A DNA stretch of 64,000 nucleotides from Rhodospirillales bacterium URHD0017 (GCA_900110395.1 FODP01000001.1:186001-250000), one strand, 5' to 3'. Positions 26,625 through 35,083 are shown, counted from the first letter of the stretch. Numbers and translations are program-made. Notes: generated by a model from the letters alone, not told the origin.

Positions 26625-27785
26625 TTACCCCCAGAGCCGCTTGCTCGCGATGGCGGCACCGTCGCGCATCGCCGCGAGCTTGGCCCACACCACGTCCTCC
26701 GACACCTGGGTGTCGCCGACGATGGTGCCGAAGCCGCAATCGGTCCCGGCCATGACGCGCTCGCGGTCGCCGACGGCGCGCACGGCGCGCTCCAGCCGCT
26801 CGGCGATCACCTGCGGGTGTTCGACGTAATTGTGCGTCGATTCGACGACGCCGCAGACCAGGGCCATGTGGTCGGGCAGCTTCTGAGTGCGGAAGGCGTC
26901 GACCTCGTGGCTGTGCCGCGGATTGGCGAAGGGCAGGCAGAGCGCGCCGGCCTTGACCTGGTAGCAGACCGGCAGCACGTCGGGCGCCGGCACGTCGTTG
27001 ACGTGCGGGCTGTCGCGGTTGCCCCAGCAGGCGTGGAAGCGCACCCGGTCGGCCGGGATGTCGGCCAGGGCCTGGTTCAGCGCGGCGACGTGCATTTCCA
27101 TTGCCGCGATGAATTTCGGCAATGGCTCGTCCTGGAAGTAGCCGGCGCGCTCGATGCCGAGGTCGGGCGAGTCGATCTGCAGCACGTGGCCAGCGTCCAC
27201 GATGAACTCATATTCGAGCTTGAGCTCGCCGGCGAGGGCGAAGACGTAGGCTTCGTGGCTTTCGTAGTACTGGTTTTGCAGCGAGCAGGCGGCGAAGCCC
27301 GGAGACACGGCGGTGACGAAGGTTTCTAGGAACTGCTTGGACTGACGTTCGCGCGCGCGGTGGAAGGCGTAGAGCTCGTCCCTGGCTCCGTCCATGCTTC
27401 TGTAGCGCACTGGGCCGATCGCCGCTGGGAAGCCGTAGACGTTGAGCCGGCGCACGCCGCGCGCCTGGTAGTTCTTCCACCACGTGGGAAACTGCTGCAT
27501 GTCGAGAATCGGCCGGCGCTTCGACTGGCCGCCGAAGCCCGACATGCGGCCGGTGATGTAGCCGAAGAAGGTCGAGCGCGGCATCTCGCCGTCGTTGCCG
27601 ACATCGATGCCGCAGTCGAGTTGGCGCCGCACGACGTAATCCATCGCCTCGTCGGTCAGCGCCGGGATGCGTGCGGCATCGACCGGCTTGCCCTCGGCCT
27701 CGGCGACCAGCAGGTCGGCCAGCATGTCGGGCCGCGGCAGGCTGCCCATGTGGGTGGTCAGGATGCGATCCGTGCTGCGTTTCAT
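26625..27785 (-). CDS. MetE C-terminal-like (cobalamin-independent methionine synthase family) protein
   Basis: A 386-residue stand-alone TIM barrel of the MetE catalytic-half family. Zinc-ligand positions His and Cys are present in FHACWGNRDS, and the last Cys in GTDCGFG. The position that normally carries the Glu ligand reads LCLPFANPRHSHE, with Pro where relatives have Glu. Proteins of this size, without the N-terminal MetE half, are often methyl-transfer or thiol-handling enzymes in catabolic clusters rather than methionine synthases. GGAGG lies upstream of ATG 27785. It is divergent from the Bug gene at 28022. A distant paralog is at 37373-38539. Confidence 0.82.
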   Translation of the reverse strand: MKRSTDRILTTHMGSLPRPDMLADLLVAEAEGKPVDAARIPALTDEAMDYVVRRQLDCGIDVGNDGEMPRSTFFGYITGRMSGFGGQSKRRPILDMQQFPTWWKNYQARGVRRLNVYGFPAAIGPVRYRSMDGARDELYAFHRARERQSKQFLETFVTAVSPGFAACSLQNQYYESHEAYVFALAGELKLEYEFIVDAGHVLQIDSPDLGIERAGYFQDEPLPKFIAAMEMHVAALNQALADIPADRVRFHACWGNRDSPHVNDVPAPDVLPVCYQVKAGALCLPFANPRHSHEVDAFRTQKLPDHMALVCGVVESTHNYVEHPQVIAERLERAVRAVGDRERVMAGTDCGFGTIVGDTQVSEDVVWAKLAAMRDGAAIASKRLWG

Positions 27786-28021
27786 GCTCTCGGCCTCCGG
27801 TTCTTGCGGAGGCTACGTCGGGCAGTATCGACGATGCAATCCGGCGCAATCGTGCTCCAGGATTGGTGTGCGGACGACAGTTCCGCAGCGCAGGGAAATG
27901 GCGATGTGCCAGGCGGAGGCCTTCCACGTCCTCACCAGACGGATGTAGCCTGTTCCCGCAGGGCGTCCAGTTGGTTGCATGTCCGCGCCCTAGCACAAAA
28001 AAGAACTGTGGAGGGAGCCTC

Positions 28022-28999
28022 ATGAAATTTCGCCGCCGTGCCTTTATGCACCTGATCGCGGGCGCTGCCGCGTTGCCGGTCGCGCCCCACCTCGCGCGGG
28101 CACAAGCCTATCCGTCGAAGCCGGTGCGCATCGTCGTCGGCTTCCCCGCCGGCGGGGCGACCGACATCATGGCGCGCCTGATGGGCGAATGGCTGACGCA
28201 GCGCACGGGCCAGCAGTTCATCATCGAGAACAAGCCCGGCGCCAGCGGCAACATCGGCACCGAGACGGTCGCCCGGTCGCCCGCCGACGGCTACACGCTG
28301 CTGCAGGCCGTGACCCCGAACGCGATCAATGCCGCGCTCTACAGCCATCTCAGCTTCGATTTCATCAAGGACTTCGCGCCGGTCATCTACCTCGCGCGGC
28401 TGGCCTATGTCGTCGTGGTAAATCCGTCGGTCCCGGCCAAGACGCTGCCCGAGTTCATCGCCTACGCCAAGGCCAACCCGGGCAAGATCAACTACGGCTC
28501 GGCCGGCCAGGGCACGCCGCAGAACATCGCCTGCGAGCTCTTCAAGATGATGACCGGCGTGAACCTGGTCCACGTCCCGTACCGCGGCGGCGCGCCGGCG
28601 GTCGCCGATCTGCTGGCGGGGCAGGTGCAGGTGATCTTCGCGCCGGTGTCGGAATCGATCCAGCAGATCAAGGCCGGCAAGCTGCGCGCCCTCGCGGTGA
28701 CGCCGACGGCCCGGCTGGATGTGTTGCCGGACGTACCGACGGTGGCGGAGTTCGTGCCGGGTTATGAGGCCTCTGGCTTTGCCGGCATATCCGTGCCCGC
28801 GGGCACCCCGGCCGCCATCATCGATCTTTTGAATAAGGAGCTCAACGCGGGCCTCGCCGACAGCAAGATCAAGGACCGGATCGTCGAGCTGGGCGGCACG
28901 GTGATGGGCGGCACGCCGGCGGAATTCAGCAAGATCGTCGCGGAGGCCACCGAGAAGTGGGCGAAGGTGATCAAGTTCGCGGGCGTCAAGGCGGAATAG
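28022..28999 (+). CDS. Bug/TctC family substrate-binding protein
   Basis: A 325-residue periplasmic binding protein with a Tat-like or Sec leader (MKFRRRAFMHLIAGAAALPV, cleavage after ARA). Conserved Bug segments are VRIVVGFPAGGATDIMARL, ENKPGASGNIGTE, VHVPYRGGAPAVADL and the C-terminal EKWAKVIKFAGVK. GGAGGG precedes the ATG. It lies 12 bases before an HpaI-type aldolase gene, so it may capture a carboxylate degraded by that enzyme (inference). No TctAB membrane genes are nearby. Confidence 0.9.
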   Translation: MKFRRRAFMHLIAGAAALPVAPHLARAQAYPSKPVRIVVGFPAGGATDIMARLMGEWLTQRTGQQFIIENKPGASGNIGTETVARSPADGYTLLQAVTPNAINAALYSHLSFDFIKDFAPVIYLARLAYVVVVNPSVPAKTLPEFIAYAKANPGKINYGSAGQGTPQNIACELFKMMTGVNLVHVPYRGGAPAVADLLAGQVQVIFAPVSESIQQIKAGKLRALAVTPTARLDVLPDVPTVAEFVPGYEASGFAGISVPAGTPAAIIDLLNKELNAGLADSKIKDRIVELGGTVMGGTPAEFSKIVAEATEKWAKVIKFAGVKAE

Positions 29000-29011
29000 G
29001 ACCGGTCGCCC

Positions 29012-29821
29012 ATGAAGGACAACAGCATATGGCGGGCCGTGCGCGAGGGGCGGGCGGCGCTCGGCACCCAGCTCAAGGAATTCGCCTCGCGTGGGGTGCC
29101 GTGGATCATCGAGGCTTCCGGCTTCGACTATTGTGCGATCGATTGCGAGCACGGTGCCTTCAACATCGAGACGATCGCCGAGCTCGCCGGCTGGTTCCAG
29201 GCCACCGATGTCTCGGCGATCGTTCGCATCCACAAATCCTCCACGCATCTGATCGGGGGGATTCTCGACCAGGGGATCATGGGCATCCAGGTCTCGGAGG
29301 TCGACACCATCGAGGAGGCGCGGGCGATCGTGCGGGAGGCGAAATTTCCGCCGATCGGCCATCGCGGCATCTCGGGGCAGGGGATGCACACCGGCTACCG
29401 CAGCCATGGCGGCCGTCACGCGACCGAGTATGCGCCGTGGGCCAATGCCAACGTCATCGTCTGCGTGTCGATCGAATCGCTCGAGGGTCTGGAAAATGTC
29501 GAGGCGATCGCGGCCGTGGAGGGCATCGACATGATCGCCTACGGTCACTCGGACCTCAGCGCGCGCCTCGGCGTCCATCTCCAGCTCGAGCACCCGACCT
29601 TCAAAGCCGCCGTGCGGCGCATCGCGGAGGCCTGCAACGCGCACGGCAAGCTGGCCCGCGGCTCCGCTGAAACCGAGGCGCAGATCGAGGAGTACTGGCG
29701 GCTCGGCTGCAAGGTGCTGAACCTGCCGGGCAACGACGTGAGCACCTATCTCGACGGCCTGAAGGCGCGCGCGGCTCGCGCCCATGCACGGCTGAAATCG
29801 ATCGGCGTTCCGGTGCCCTGA
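29012..29821 (+). CDS. HpcH/HpaI-family class II aldolase
   Basis: A 269-residue aldolase of the 4-hydroxy-2-oxoheptanedioate/2-dehydro-3-deoxyglucarate type, which cleaves 2-oxo acids to pyruvate using a divalent metal. Visible features are IDCEHGAFN (near the catalytic His), IHKSS, GIMGIQVSEV, HRGISGQGMHTGY, SIESLEGLENV (Glu metal ligand) and YGHSDLSARLG (Asp ligand). Cleavage of ring-fission products in aromatic breakdown is a known job of this family and fits the island. The gap to the Bug gene is 12 bases. A palindromic repeat follows. Confidence 0.87.
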   Translation: MKDNSIWRAVREGRAALGTQLKEFASRGVPWIIEASGFDYCAIDCEHGAFNIETIAELAGWFQATDVSAIVRIHKSSTHLIGGILDQGIMGIQVSEVDTIEEARAIVREAKFPPIGHRGISGQGMHTGYRSHGGRHATEYAPWANANVIVCVSIESLEGLENVEAIAAVEGIDMIAYGHSDLSARLGVHLQLEHPTFKAAVRRIAEACNAHGKLARGSAETEAQIEEYWRLGCKVLNLPGNDVSTYLDGLKARAARAHARLKSIGVPVP

Positions 29822-29837
29822 GATACATCGTCATGTT

Positions 29838-29926
29838 CCTCTCCCCCGCTAGGGGGAGAGGCTAGGTGAGGGGGCCACGATGTGCGTCACCCCCTCACCC
29901 AACCTCTCCCCCTAGCGGGGGAGAGG
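29838..29926. repeat. large palindromic intergenic repeat
   Basis: An 89-base nearly perfect inverted repeat between the aldolase and SDR genes. Each arm contains CCTCTCCCCC...GGGGGAGAGG, itself a hairpin, followed by GGTGAGGGGG or its complement, so it can form a cruciform with three stems. It shares TCATGTTCCTCTCCCCC with the 8840-8876 palindrome, marking the two as one family. Confidence 0.8.
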
Positions 29927-29951
29927 AGCCCGATTCAGATAGGAGAGAGAA

Positions 29952-30722
29952 ATGCGACTACGCGGCAAGGTGGCGCTGCTGACGGGCGCGGCGGCGGCGA
30001 TCAAAGGCGAACTGATGGGCTTCGGCGGCGCGGCGGCGCATCTCTTCGCGCGCGAGGGCGCCAAGGTGGTGCTGACCGACATCCGCGACGAACTGGGCGA
30101 GCGCGCGGCCGCGGCGCTGCGCGCCGAGGGGCATGACGCGCGCTACCTGCATCTCGACGTGACATCGGAACGGAACTGGGCCGAGGTCGTGGACGCGGTG
30201 ATGGCGGCACACGGACGGCTCGACATCCTGTTCAACAATGCCGGCGTCGGCTTTCCCGGCAAGGTCGAGGACATCACGGTCGAGATCTGGGAACACGAGC
30301 TCGGCGTCCATGCCAAGGGCGTGTTCCTCGGCACGCGGACGGCGATCCCGGCCATGCGCAAGGGCGGTGGCGGGTCGATCATCAACACGTCCTCGGTCAT
30401 GGGCCTCGTCGGCAGTCCCACGTCGCCGGCCTATTCGGCGGCCAAAGGCGCCATCACGATCTTCACCAAGTCGGCGGCGCTGCAATATGCCAGGGAGAAT
30501 ATCCGCATCAACTCGGTGCATCCGGGCTATCCCGATACACCGCTGACCGACAAGCGCTTCAGCGATCCGGCCGTGCGCCAGGCGTTGATCGATCGCACGC
30601 CGATGGGCCGGCTCGGCACCGCCCTGGACATCGCCAATGGCGTGCTGTTCCTGGCGTCCGACGAATCGTCCTGGGTCACCGGCTCGGAACTGGTGATCGA
30701 TGGTGGCATGACGGCGCAGTAG
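29952..30722 (+). CDS. short-chain dehydrogenase/reductase (SDR)
   Basis: A 256-residue classical SDR. NNAG is present (LFNNAGVGFPG), the catalytic Ser is in NTSSVMGLVGS, and Tyr and Lys are in AYSAAKGA. The nucleotide loop is unusual: where most read TGAASGIG, this one reads TGAAAAIKGELMGFGGA, an insertion of about eight residues before the helix. AGGAGAG precedes ATG 29952. It is followed after 9 bases by two GST genes. The substrate is unknown; oxidation of a hydroxy intermediate is likely in this setting. Confidence 0.88.
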   Translation: MRLRGKVALLTGAAAAIKGELMGFGGAAAHLFAREGAKVVLTDIRDELGERAAAALRAEGHDARYLHLDVTSERNWAEVVDAVMAAHGRLDILFNNAGVGFPGKVEDITVEIWEHELGVHAKGVFLGTRTAIPAMRKGGGGSIINTSSVMGLVGSPTSPAYSAAKGAITIFTKSAALQYARENIRINSVHPGYPDTPLTDKRFSDPAVRQALIDRTPMGRLGTALDIANGVLFLASDESSWVTGSELVIDGGMTAQ

Positions 30723-30731
30723 GAGGCGCTG

Positions 30732-31343
30732 ATGATGACCGTCTATTCCGCGCCGAACACACGGGCGATCCGCGTGATCTGGGTGCTCGAGGAGATCGGC
30801 GCCAAGGCCGAGATCAAGTCGATGCCCTATCCGCCGCGCCAGCGCGCGCCGGACTATTTCGCCGTCAATCCGACCGGAATGGTGCCGCTCCTGATCGACG
30901 GCGAGGTGCGGTTGAGCGAATCGATGGCGATCTGCGACTACCTTGCCACCAGGCACGGCTCGCCGCTGGTCGTCTCGCCCGATGACCCGGAACGGCCGCA
31001 GTTCCTGCAATGGCTGTGGTACGGCGAGTCGACGCTGATGACGCCGTTGTCGCGCCTGAACATCGTGCGCCAGGTCGAGCGCCAGGGAGGGGCCGAGGTC
31101 GAGGTTCTCATCGCCGGCGCGCGCGACCATGTTGCCGCGCGGCTGAGAATGCTCGAGCGGCATCTGGAAGGCCGCGACTTCCTCGCCGCGGGTCGGCTGA
31201 CCCTGGCCGACATTTCCGTCAGCTATCCGCTTCATCTGGTCGGCATGCTGGGCCTCGACGATCTGCTGGAGCCGCGCGCCGCTGCCTATCGCGAACGGCT
31301 GCGCGCGCGGCCGGCCTACCAGCGCGCCCTCGCAGTCAGCTAG
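30732..31343 (+). CDS. glutathione S-transferase
   Basis: A 203-residue two-domain GST: an N-terminal thioredoxin-like fold (VYSAPNTRAIRVIWVLEEIG, cis-Pro in GMVPLLI, and SESMAICDYL, which binds the glutathione gamma-Glu) and a helical C-terminal domain with LTLADISVSYPL. GSTs in catabolic islands often open aromatic ethers or dehalogenate. AGGAGG lies before ATG 30732; a second in-frame ATG at 30735 could also be used. Nine bases separate it from the next GST. Confidence 0.88.
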   Translation: MMTVYSAPNTRAIRVIWVLEEIGAKAEIKSMPYPPRQRAPDYFAVNPTGMVPLLIDGEVRLSESMAICDYLATRHGSPLVVSPDDPERPQFLQWLWYGESTLMTPLSRLNIVRQVERQGGAEVEVLIAGARDHVAARLRMLERHLEGRDFLAAGRLTLADISVSYPLHLVGMLGLDDLLEPRAAAYRERLRARPAYQRALAVS

Positions 31344-31352
31344 AGTGTCGCG

Positions 31353-31994
31353 ATGACCATCACCATCACCGCCTTCGAACGCTCACCCGATGGCGGCAAG
31401 GGACTGGCGCGCGATACGCGCGTCCGCTGGGCGCTCGAGGAAGTGGGCCAGCCTTACGAGGTTCGGCTGGTTTCGTTCCGGGCGATGAAGGAGCCCGCGC
31501 ACCTGGCGCTGCATCCTTTCGGCCAGATCCCGACCTACGAGGAAGGCGGTCTCGCCCTGTTCGAGACGGGAGCGATCGTGTTCCATATCGCCCAGCGCCA
31601 CGCCGGCCTCCTGCCAGCGGATGCCCATGCCCGGGCGCGGGCGATCACCTGGATGTTTGCCGCGCTCAGCACGGTGGAGCCGCCGATCCTCGAGCTCGGA
31701 ACCGCCAGGATCCTGGAGGGCGACAAGCCGTGGACCAGGGAGCGCCTGCCCCTGGTCGAGGGGCGCGTGCGCGACCGGTTAAAACAACTTTCCGCTCGCC
31801 TGGGCAATGCCGACTGGCTCGACGGCGCGTTCAGCGCGGGCGACCTGATGATGGTGTCGGTGCTGCTCAGGCTGAGATCGTCAGGCATCCTGGACGAATA
31901 TCCCAACTTGGCTGCCTATGTCGCCCGCGGCGAAGCGCGGGCTGCGTACAAGCGGGCTTTCGCTGACCAAGCGGCGATCAACACCCGACCCTGA
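31353..31994 (+). CDS. glutathione S-transferase
   Basis: A 213-residue GST, divergent from its neighbour. The thioredoxin-like half has TRVRWALEEVGQPYEV, FGQIPTYEEGG (cis-Pro) and LFETGAIVFHIA. The C-terminal helical half includes WLDGAFSAGDLMMVSVLLRL, the N-capping box region. It closes the SDR-GST-GST run. The last 17 bases overlap the convergent SGNH-hydrolase gene. Confidence 0.87.
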   Translation: MTITITAFERSPDGGKGLARDTRVRWALEEVGQPYEVRLVSFRAMKEPAHLALHPFGQIPTYEEGGLALFETGAIVFHIAQRHAGLLPADAHARARAITWMFAALSTVEPPILELGTARILEGDKPWTRERLPLVEGRVRDRLKQLSARLGNADWLDGAFSAGDLMMVSVLLRLRSSGILDEYPNLAAYVARGEARAAYKRAFADQAAINTRP

Positions 31995-33075
31995 CGCAGG
32001 CGAGCGCCGCGGCGATCGCGCGCGCGGCGATGGCGTTGCCGCGGTCGGTAAAGTGCATCATCGCATAGTAGCTGTCGATGTCGCGGCCGACGTCCTCCTT
32101 CTCGAAGGCCGCCAAGGTGTCGAGCGTGAGCAGACCCGCCTTGGTCGCGCAGCCCAGCACCTGCGTCAACGCCTCGTGTTGACCGGCGGCGGCCTTGGCA
32201 TCGAAGAACACCCCTTGCTCGGGCAAGGCCACCACCAGGGCAGAGGCGCCCTCGCGCTTTACCAGGGCCGCGAAGCGGTCCATCAGGCGGCAGGACACGA
32301 TGAAGGGATCGACGCCCGTGCCGACCTCGCGGCCATACCAGGATTGCGCCACCCCCAGACGGTTCACGATCCAGTCGACCAGGTGCGAGTAGGCGAGAAG
32401 GCGCCGGGCCATCGCCGTCAGCGATGAAGGACCGGTCCCTTCCACCGGCACGTTGCGCAGCGCGAGGCCCTCGCCGTCGGGGGCGAAATAGGGCTTGCCC
32501 TTGGCTTCGCGGACCGCAAGTGCGGTGCGCGTGATGTCGTCGGCGATGAAGGCCAGGATGACCGTCGACGGCTTGAGCTCGGGAACGAGGCGCTCGGCCC
32601 GCAGCACCATCTGGTCGAGGCCGTAGCCGGGCACGCCGGCATTAAGCACACGGCGGCCGGTGAGGCGCTCGAGATGGGCGGGCCAGGTCTCGTCGTTTCC
32701 GACGCCGTACCCTTCGGTCATCGAATCGCCGAACGCGATGATCAACGGGCCCATCGACGGACCAGGCGCCGGCGGCCGATCGCGGTTCTGCTCACGCATG
32801 CCCTCCTTGGTGAAGGAGAGGGGCTTGCCCAGCAGCGTTCCCGAGGAACCGGGGATCGCCGTCCACCCGAGCGTGGGGTCGTAGGCGAACCGCGCCTCCC
32901 ACGGCGAGGGTCTCGACGCCTCGGCGGCGTAGGAGGGCCAGCGCCACAGCGATGCGCCGGGATCCCAGACGCGCGTGACGACCTCGCCGGCGAGCAGGCA
33001 GAGGACGATCGTGGCGGCGGACAGGGCCAGCCCAAGCCAAAGCGAGCGGGGCCGACCGGAGGCGCGCGCGCTCAT
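31978..33075 (-). CDS. membrane-anchored SGNH/GDSL hydrolase
   Basis: A 365-residue protein with one N-terminal membrane helix (residues 11-31) and a periplasmic SGNH esterase domain. Block I is AFGDSMTEGYGVG with the nucleophile Ser118, block II is around AGVPGYGLDQM (Gly), and block III is ILAFIADDI, where Asp appears in place of the usual Asn. The C-terminal MMHFTDRGN carries the His. Such proteins can be acyl-esterases on envelope polymers. It lies 6 bases after the SDR gene and is the last gene of the long minus-strand run. Confidence 0.8.
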   Translation of the reverse strand: MSARASGRPRSLWLGLALSAATIVLCLLAGEVVTRVWDPGASLWRWPSYAAEASRPSPWEARFAYDPTLGWTAIPGSSGTLLGKPLSFTKEGMREQNRDRPPAPGPSMGPLIIAFGDSMTEGYGVGNDETWPAHLERLTGRRVLNAGVPGYGLDQMVLRAERLVPELKPSTVILAFIADDITRTALAVREAKGKPYFAPDGEGLALRNVPVEGTGPSSLTAMARRLLAYSHLVDWIVNRLGVAQSWYGREVGTGVDPFIVSCRLMDRFAALVKREGASALVVALPEQGVFFDAKAAAGQHEALTQVLGCATKAGLLTLDTLAAFEKEDVGRDIDSYYAMMHFTDRGNAIAARAIAAALACVRVGC

Positions 33076-33081
33076 CGTGCT

Positions 33082-33843
33082 CTAGTAAGCGGAGAAGCCG
33101 CCTTCGGCCGGGATCGCGGCGCCGTTCACCATGCGCGATTCGTCGGAGGCGAGGAACAGGGCGACGTTGGCGATGTCCTCCGGCTGGCCGACAGCGAACG
33201 GGTATTGGCCGGCGATGTTGTCTATGCCGCCGAAGCGGATCTGGTTGCCCTCGGTGAAGCGGCTCCTGACCCGTTCGGTCAGCACGACACCGGGGCAGAT
33301 GGCGTTGACGCGGATGCCCTTGGGCGAGTAGGCCCCGGCCAGGGCCTGGGTGAAGGAGATCAGGCCACCCTTGGCCATGACGTAGACATGGGCGATGTGG
33401 TTGCCGCGCAAGGCCACCACCGAAGAGAAGTTGACCACGCTGCCCTTGCCCTGCTCGAGCATCACCGGGATGACGTGCCGGCAGCACAGGAACGGGCCCT
33501 TCATGTCGAGGTTGATGGTCTTGTCCCAGACCGACGGATCGACTTCGGTGACCGGCCTGTCCTCGCGCAGCGAGCCGCCGGCGCAATTCAGCAGGATGTC
33601 GATGTGGCCGAAAGCTTCTCTCGCCTGCTGCACCATCCGCTTGACGCTGTCCTCGTCGGTCACGTCTGTCGCCACGAAGCGGGCGCCGGCGCCGGCCTCG
33701 CGCGCGCTCGCCTCGCCCAGGGCCGCGTTGATTTCCGCGACGACGACCTTGGCGCCCTCGGCGACGAACAGCCTGGCCGCCGCCCGACCGATGCCCGAGC
33801 CCGCGCCGGTGATCACCGCAACCTTGCCCACAAGACGATTCAT
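33082..33843 (-). CDS. short-chain dehydrogenase/reductase (SDR)
   Basis: A 253-residue classical SDR with an intact cofactor loop TGAGSGIGRAAARLF, NCAG (in place of NNAG), catalytic Ser in NFSSVVALRG and YVMAK as the Tyr-Lys pair. VVVAEIN after strand 2 suggests NAD+ rather than NADP+ preference. The C-terminal FLASDESRMVNGAAIPAEGG is typical. It follows the amidohydrolase gene after 76 bases that contain a palindrome, so expression may be partly separate from the upstream catabolic run. Confidence 0.9.
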   Translation of the reverse strand: MNRLVGKVAVITGAGSGIGRAAARLFVAEGAKVVVAEINAALGEASAREAGAGARFVATDVTDEDSVKRMVQQAREAFGHIDILLNCAGGSLREDRPVTEVDPSVWDKTINLDMKGPFLCCRHVIPVMLEQGKGSVVNFSSVVALRGNHIAHVYVMAKGGLISFTQALAGAYSPKGIRVNAICPGVVLTERVRSRFTEGNQIRFGGIDNIAGQYPFAVGQPEDIANVALFLASDESRMVNGAAIPAEGGFSAY

Positions 33844-33868
33844 CCGTTCTTCTCCTCGTTAACGCCGT

Positions 33869-33910
33869 CGTCCCGACCGGAGCCGAGCGGAGCGAGCTCC
33901 GGTCGGGACG
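33869..33910. repeat. palindromic repeat within the minus-strand run
   Basis: Perfect 14-base arms CGTCCCGACCGGAG and CTCCGGTCGGGACG around the 14-base GC-rich loop CCGAGCGGAGCGAG. It lies between the amidohydrolase and SDR genes. The arm sequence differs from the CCTCTCCCCC family, so this is a second repeat type. It could end or weaken transcription from upstream; no T-run follows. Confidence 0.8.
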
Positions 33911-33919
33911 ATGGAGGGG

Positions 33920-34762
33920 TTACCACTTGTAGATTTTCTGCAATGTTCCCCCCATGAGCGCCGCCTTGTCGCTCTCGGACAAGCGCCTGGTGTCGCGGAA
34001 CGGCGCCACGCCCTGCTCATAGGTCAGCATGCCGATCGTCCGGGTCCAGTCGGTGCCCCACATGCAGCGATCCAGCCCGAACGCATCGATGATCCGCAGC
34101 ACCGGCGGCCAGATGTCGTCGTAGGGGAACGGCTGGTGCGACATCGTGCAGGCGCCGCTGATCTTCACCCGCACGTTTCGATATTGGGCGAGGTCGAGCA
34201 GCTTCGGCAGGTCGGCCCAGACGTCGGCGGGAACCGGCGGGCGAAAGGGTTGCAGCAGGCCGAGATGGTCGATGACGATGACCGTGTCGGGGTGCTGACG
34301 GATATGCGGCAGGCCTTTGTCCAAGATGCCCCAGCACAGGAGATTGACCGGCAGGTCATGCCGGGCGGCGGCGGCGAACGCACGGTTAAGACCGGGATGG
34401 TCGGCGTCCATCGGCAGGTCCTTGCCCATGCGGATGCGAATGCCGCGTGCGCCCGGCGTCGCCTTCCATCGCGCCACCACGTCGTCGATCGCGGGATCGG
34501 TCGCGTCGACCGGCGTCACGACCCGGAACTTGTCCGGCCAGGCGTTGTAGACTTCCAGGGCGTAGCTCGGATCGTATTTATAGGCGTTGAACGACGACAC
34601 CATGATCGCGCCGTCGACACCGACGTCGGTCATCGCGGCGACCATTTCCTCGCCTGTGGCCGAGTCGAGTCCGTGCGAAGCACTGGCCCATGGACGGCCC
34701 GGATGATTTTTATCGAAGGGATGAACCTGGACGTCGATGACGGGCCTGTCGTTGAGGGGCAT
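33920..34762 (-). CDS. amidohydrolase family protein (Amidohydro_2-like)
   Basis: A 280-residue TIM-barrel hydrolase or decarboxylase. The N-terminal metal motif, usually HxH, reads IDVQVHPF, so the first His is Gln. Later sites look normal: VIVIDHLGLLQPF (His) and MWGTDWTRTIG (the Asp of the C-terminal GTDWP-type motif). Members hydrolyse lactones (PDC and 4-sulfomuconolactone type) or decarboxylate ring-cleavage products. It begins 2 bases after the LigA-like gene, so it probably acts on the dioxygenase product (inference). Confidence 0.83.
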   Translation of the reverse strand: MPLNDRPVIDVQVHPFDKNHPGRPWASASHGLDSATGEEMVAAMTDVGVDGAIMVSSFNAYKYDPSYALEVYNAWPDKFRVVTPVDATDPAIDDVVARWKATPGARGIRIRMGKDLPMDADHPGLNRAFAAAARHDLPVNLLCWGILDKGLPHIRQHPDTVIVIDHLGLLQPFRPPVPADVWADLPKLLDLAQYRNVRVKISGACTMSHQPFPYDDIWPPVLRIIDAFGLDRCMWGTDWTRTIGMLTYEQGVAPFRDTRRLSESDKAALMGGTLQKIYKW

Positions 34763-34764
34763 GG

Positions 34765-35073
34765 CTACGCGACCGATCCTTTACCTTGTAGCGATTCGAC
34801 GAGCTTGTTCACGGCAACCGTCGCGCCCTTGCCGGCTTCGTTGCCGAAGATCAGGCGGGCAAGCTGGCCGCCGAGGTAGGGGTGGAGGCCGATGTCGTAG
34901 AGCGCCAGGAAGTTCCGCGTCTCGATCGCCCGCCGCTCGTCGGGGCGCAGCGGATAGCGATCGAGCACGGCGGCCTCGTTGGCGGTGAATTCCGCGCGCA
35001 ACTCGACCGACCATTTCAGGTCCTGGATCAGGTCGTGGACCGCAAGGGCCGGGTCAAATTTCTCGAGTCCCAT
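34765..35073 (-). CDS. LigA-like extradiol dioxygenase small subunit
   Basis: A 102-residue helical protein matching the protocatechuate 4,5-dioxygenase alpha subunit fold: a helix pair ending FTANEAAVLDRYPLRPDER and a C-terminal NFLALYDIGLHPYLGGQLAR. In LigAB the small subunit caps the active site of LigB. The stand-alone length is slightly short of LigA. It lies 10 bases downstream of the LigB-like gene, the usual partner. Confidence 0.82.
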   Translation of the reverse strand: MGLEKFDPALAVHDLIQDLKWSVELRAEFTANEAAVLDRYPLRPDERRAIETRNFLALYDIGLHPYLGGQLARLIFGNEAGKGATVAVNKLVESLQGKGSVA

Positions 35074-35083
35074 GAGCGCCTCC

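Noticed and set aside
26625-27785. Methionine synthase MetE
   Set aside because: It has only the catalytic half and lacks one zinc ligand, so methionine synthesis is unlikely.
27932-29785. A 617-codon minus-strand frame opposite the Bug and aldolase genes
   Set aside because: Composition is that of a shadow frame; both genes opposite are clear family members.
29838-29926. CRISPR-like repeat
   Set aside because: It is an inverted repeat with no regularly spaced direct copies and no cas genes nearby.
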